From assembly GCA_023392575.1 (NCBI GenBank), contig JAEVYV010000075.1:1-5999 (forward strand): a stretch of DNA of 5,999 nt. The letters run 5' to 3'. The stretch's first letter is position 1. Each line of letters starts with the position of its first letter. The notes below the pieces were generated by a model. The model saw only the letters and a program-made list of their open reading frames with translations. It was not told the origin of the DNA and did not search any database. The position numbers and the translations under genes were made by a program. This document shows, piece after piece, positions 5,707 through 5,999 of this stretch. Source of the DNA: Bacteroidota bacterium. GTDB lineage: Bacteria > Bacteroidota > Bacteroidia > Chitinophagales > Chitinophagaceae.

Positions 5707-5999
5707 ATGAATTCTTACGCTTATCTGGTTCCCGCTATGGGATTGATTGGTTTGCTTTACACCTTGTGGAAATTTTCCTGGGTCAGCAAACAAGATGCAG
5801 GTACCGACCGCATGAAAGAAATCTCCACGTACATTGCCGAGGGTGCCATGGCCTTTTTAAGAGCTGAATGGAAGATCCTGACTTATTTTGGAGTTATTGT
5901 GGCCTTATTGTTAGGCTTTATGGGCAGCCGCAGTGCCGATTCGCATTGGTTTATTGCGGTAGCTTTTCTTATAGGTGCTTTCTTTAGCGCCCTGGCCGG
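5707..5999 (+). CDS. hppA: Membrane-bound ion-pumping pyrophosphatase, N-terminal 97 residues only
   Basis: Starts at ATG 5707 (MNSYAYLVPAMGLIGLLYTL) and runs off the window. Complete members are about 700-800 residues with 16 or so membrane helices, so about one eighth is visible. Three helices can be seen: about 5-21, 57-73 and 81-97. Between the first two lies the family's conserved cytosolic loop: SKQDAGTDRMKEISTYIAEG then AMAFLRAEWK, with the EGAMAFL-AE pattern. The enzyme hydrolyses pyrophosphate and pumps H+ or Na+ out of the cytoplasm. The residues that decide K+ dependence and ion choice lie downstream of the window, so I leave the subtype open. It is 116 bp beyond recF and has its own promoter. 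Confidence 0.95.
   Translation, partial: MNSYAYLVPAMGLIGLLYTLWKFSWVSKQDAGTDRMKEISTYIAEGAMAFLRAEWKILTYFGVIVALLLGFMGSRSADSHWFIAVAFLIGAFFSALA

Noticed and set aside
5572..5867. Frames at 5572-5793 minus and 5643-5867 plus over the hppA start
   Set aside because: They overlap the recF end, the promoter and the conserved hppA N-terminus in other phases. The hppA frame matches a well-known family.
1..5999. Search for CRISPR repeats, insertion sequences, tRNA, rRNA, riboswitches and defence or toxin-antitoxin modules
   Set aside because: By eye I found no direct-repeat array, transposase motif, terminal inverted repeats, tRNA-like cloverleaf or conserved riboswitch core. The only inverted repeats are the short ones listed.

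Overview
The window looks like chromosomal DNA from a member of the Bacteroidota, most likely near the Chitinophagaceae; the family is an inference. Three things point there. A near-ideal Bacteroidota sigma-factor promoter (TTG, 21 nt, then TATCTTTG) lies in front of the last gene. Leaders are A/T-rich and lack Shine-Dalgarno sequences. The gene content fits: a CHASE3/PAS sensor protein, a tyrosine-rich lipoprotein, a DinB-like protein, a 361-residue RecF and a membrane pyrophosphatase. The first 30 bases are not genomic. They match the Illumina Nextera read-1 transposon adapter at 26 of 30 positions, so the window starts at an artefactual contig end.

Layout. From about 31 to 4252 all main genes lie on the minus strand. 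They are, in plus-strand coordinate order: a CHASE3-PAS-PAS sensor protein cut off by the contig end (31-1481); a tyrosine-rich lipoprotein of unassigned function (1649-2302); a 516-bp stretch (2303-2818) with two weak overlapping small reading frames, one carrying a CXXCH motif, and a strong hairpin just after the cytochrome gene; a monohaem cytochrome c, probably exported (2819-3427); a 331-bp gap or longer (3428-3766) with no convincing gene; and a DinB-like putative metal-dependent protein (3767-4252). The strand then switches. recF (4505-5590, TTG start) and the 5' end of hppA (5707 to the window edge) are on the plus strand.

How the genes relate. There is no clear multi-gene operon. Gaps of 116-515 bp separate the genes, and the one convincing promoter serves hppA alone. 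The genes cover signal sensing, envelope proteins, electron transfer, recombinational repair and pyrophosphate-driven ion pumping, and look like separate housekeeping or accessory units. I looked for a new defence, mobile or RNA-based system and did not find one: there is no CRISPR, insertion sequence, tRNA, rRNA or attachment site. The points most worth a second look are the adapter remnant, the CXXCH small frame beside the cytochrome gene, and the forced non-ATG start of recF.
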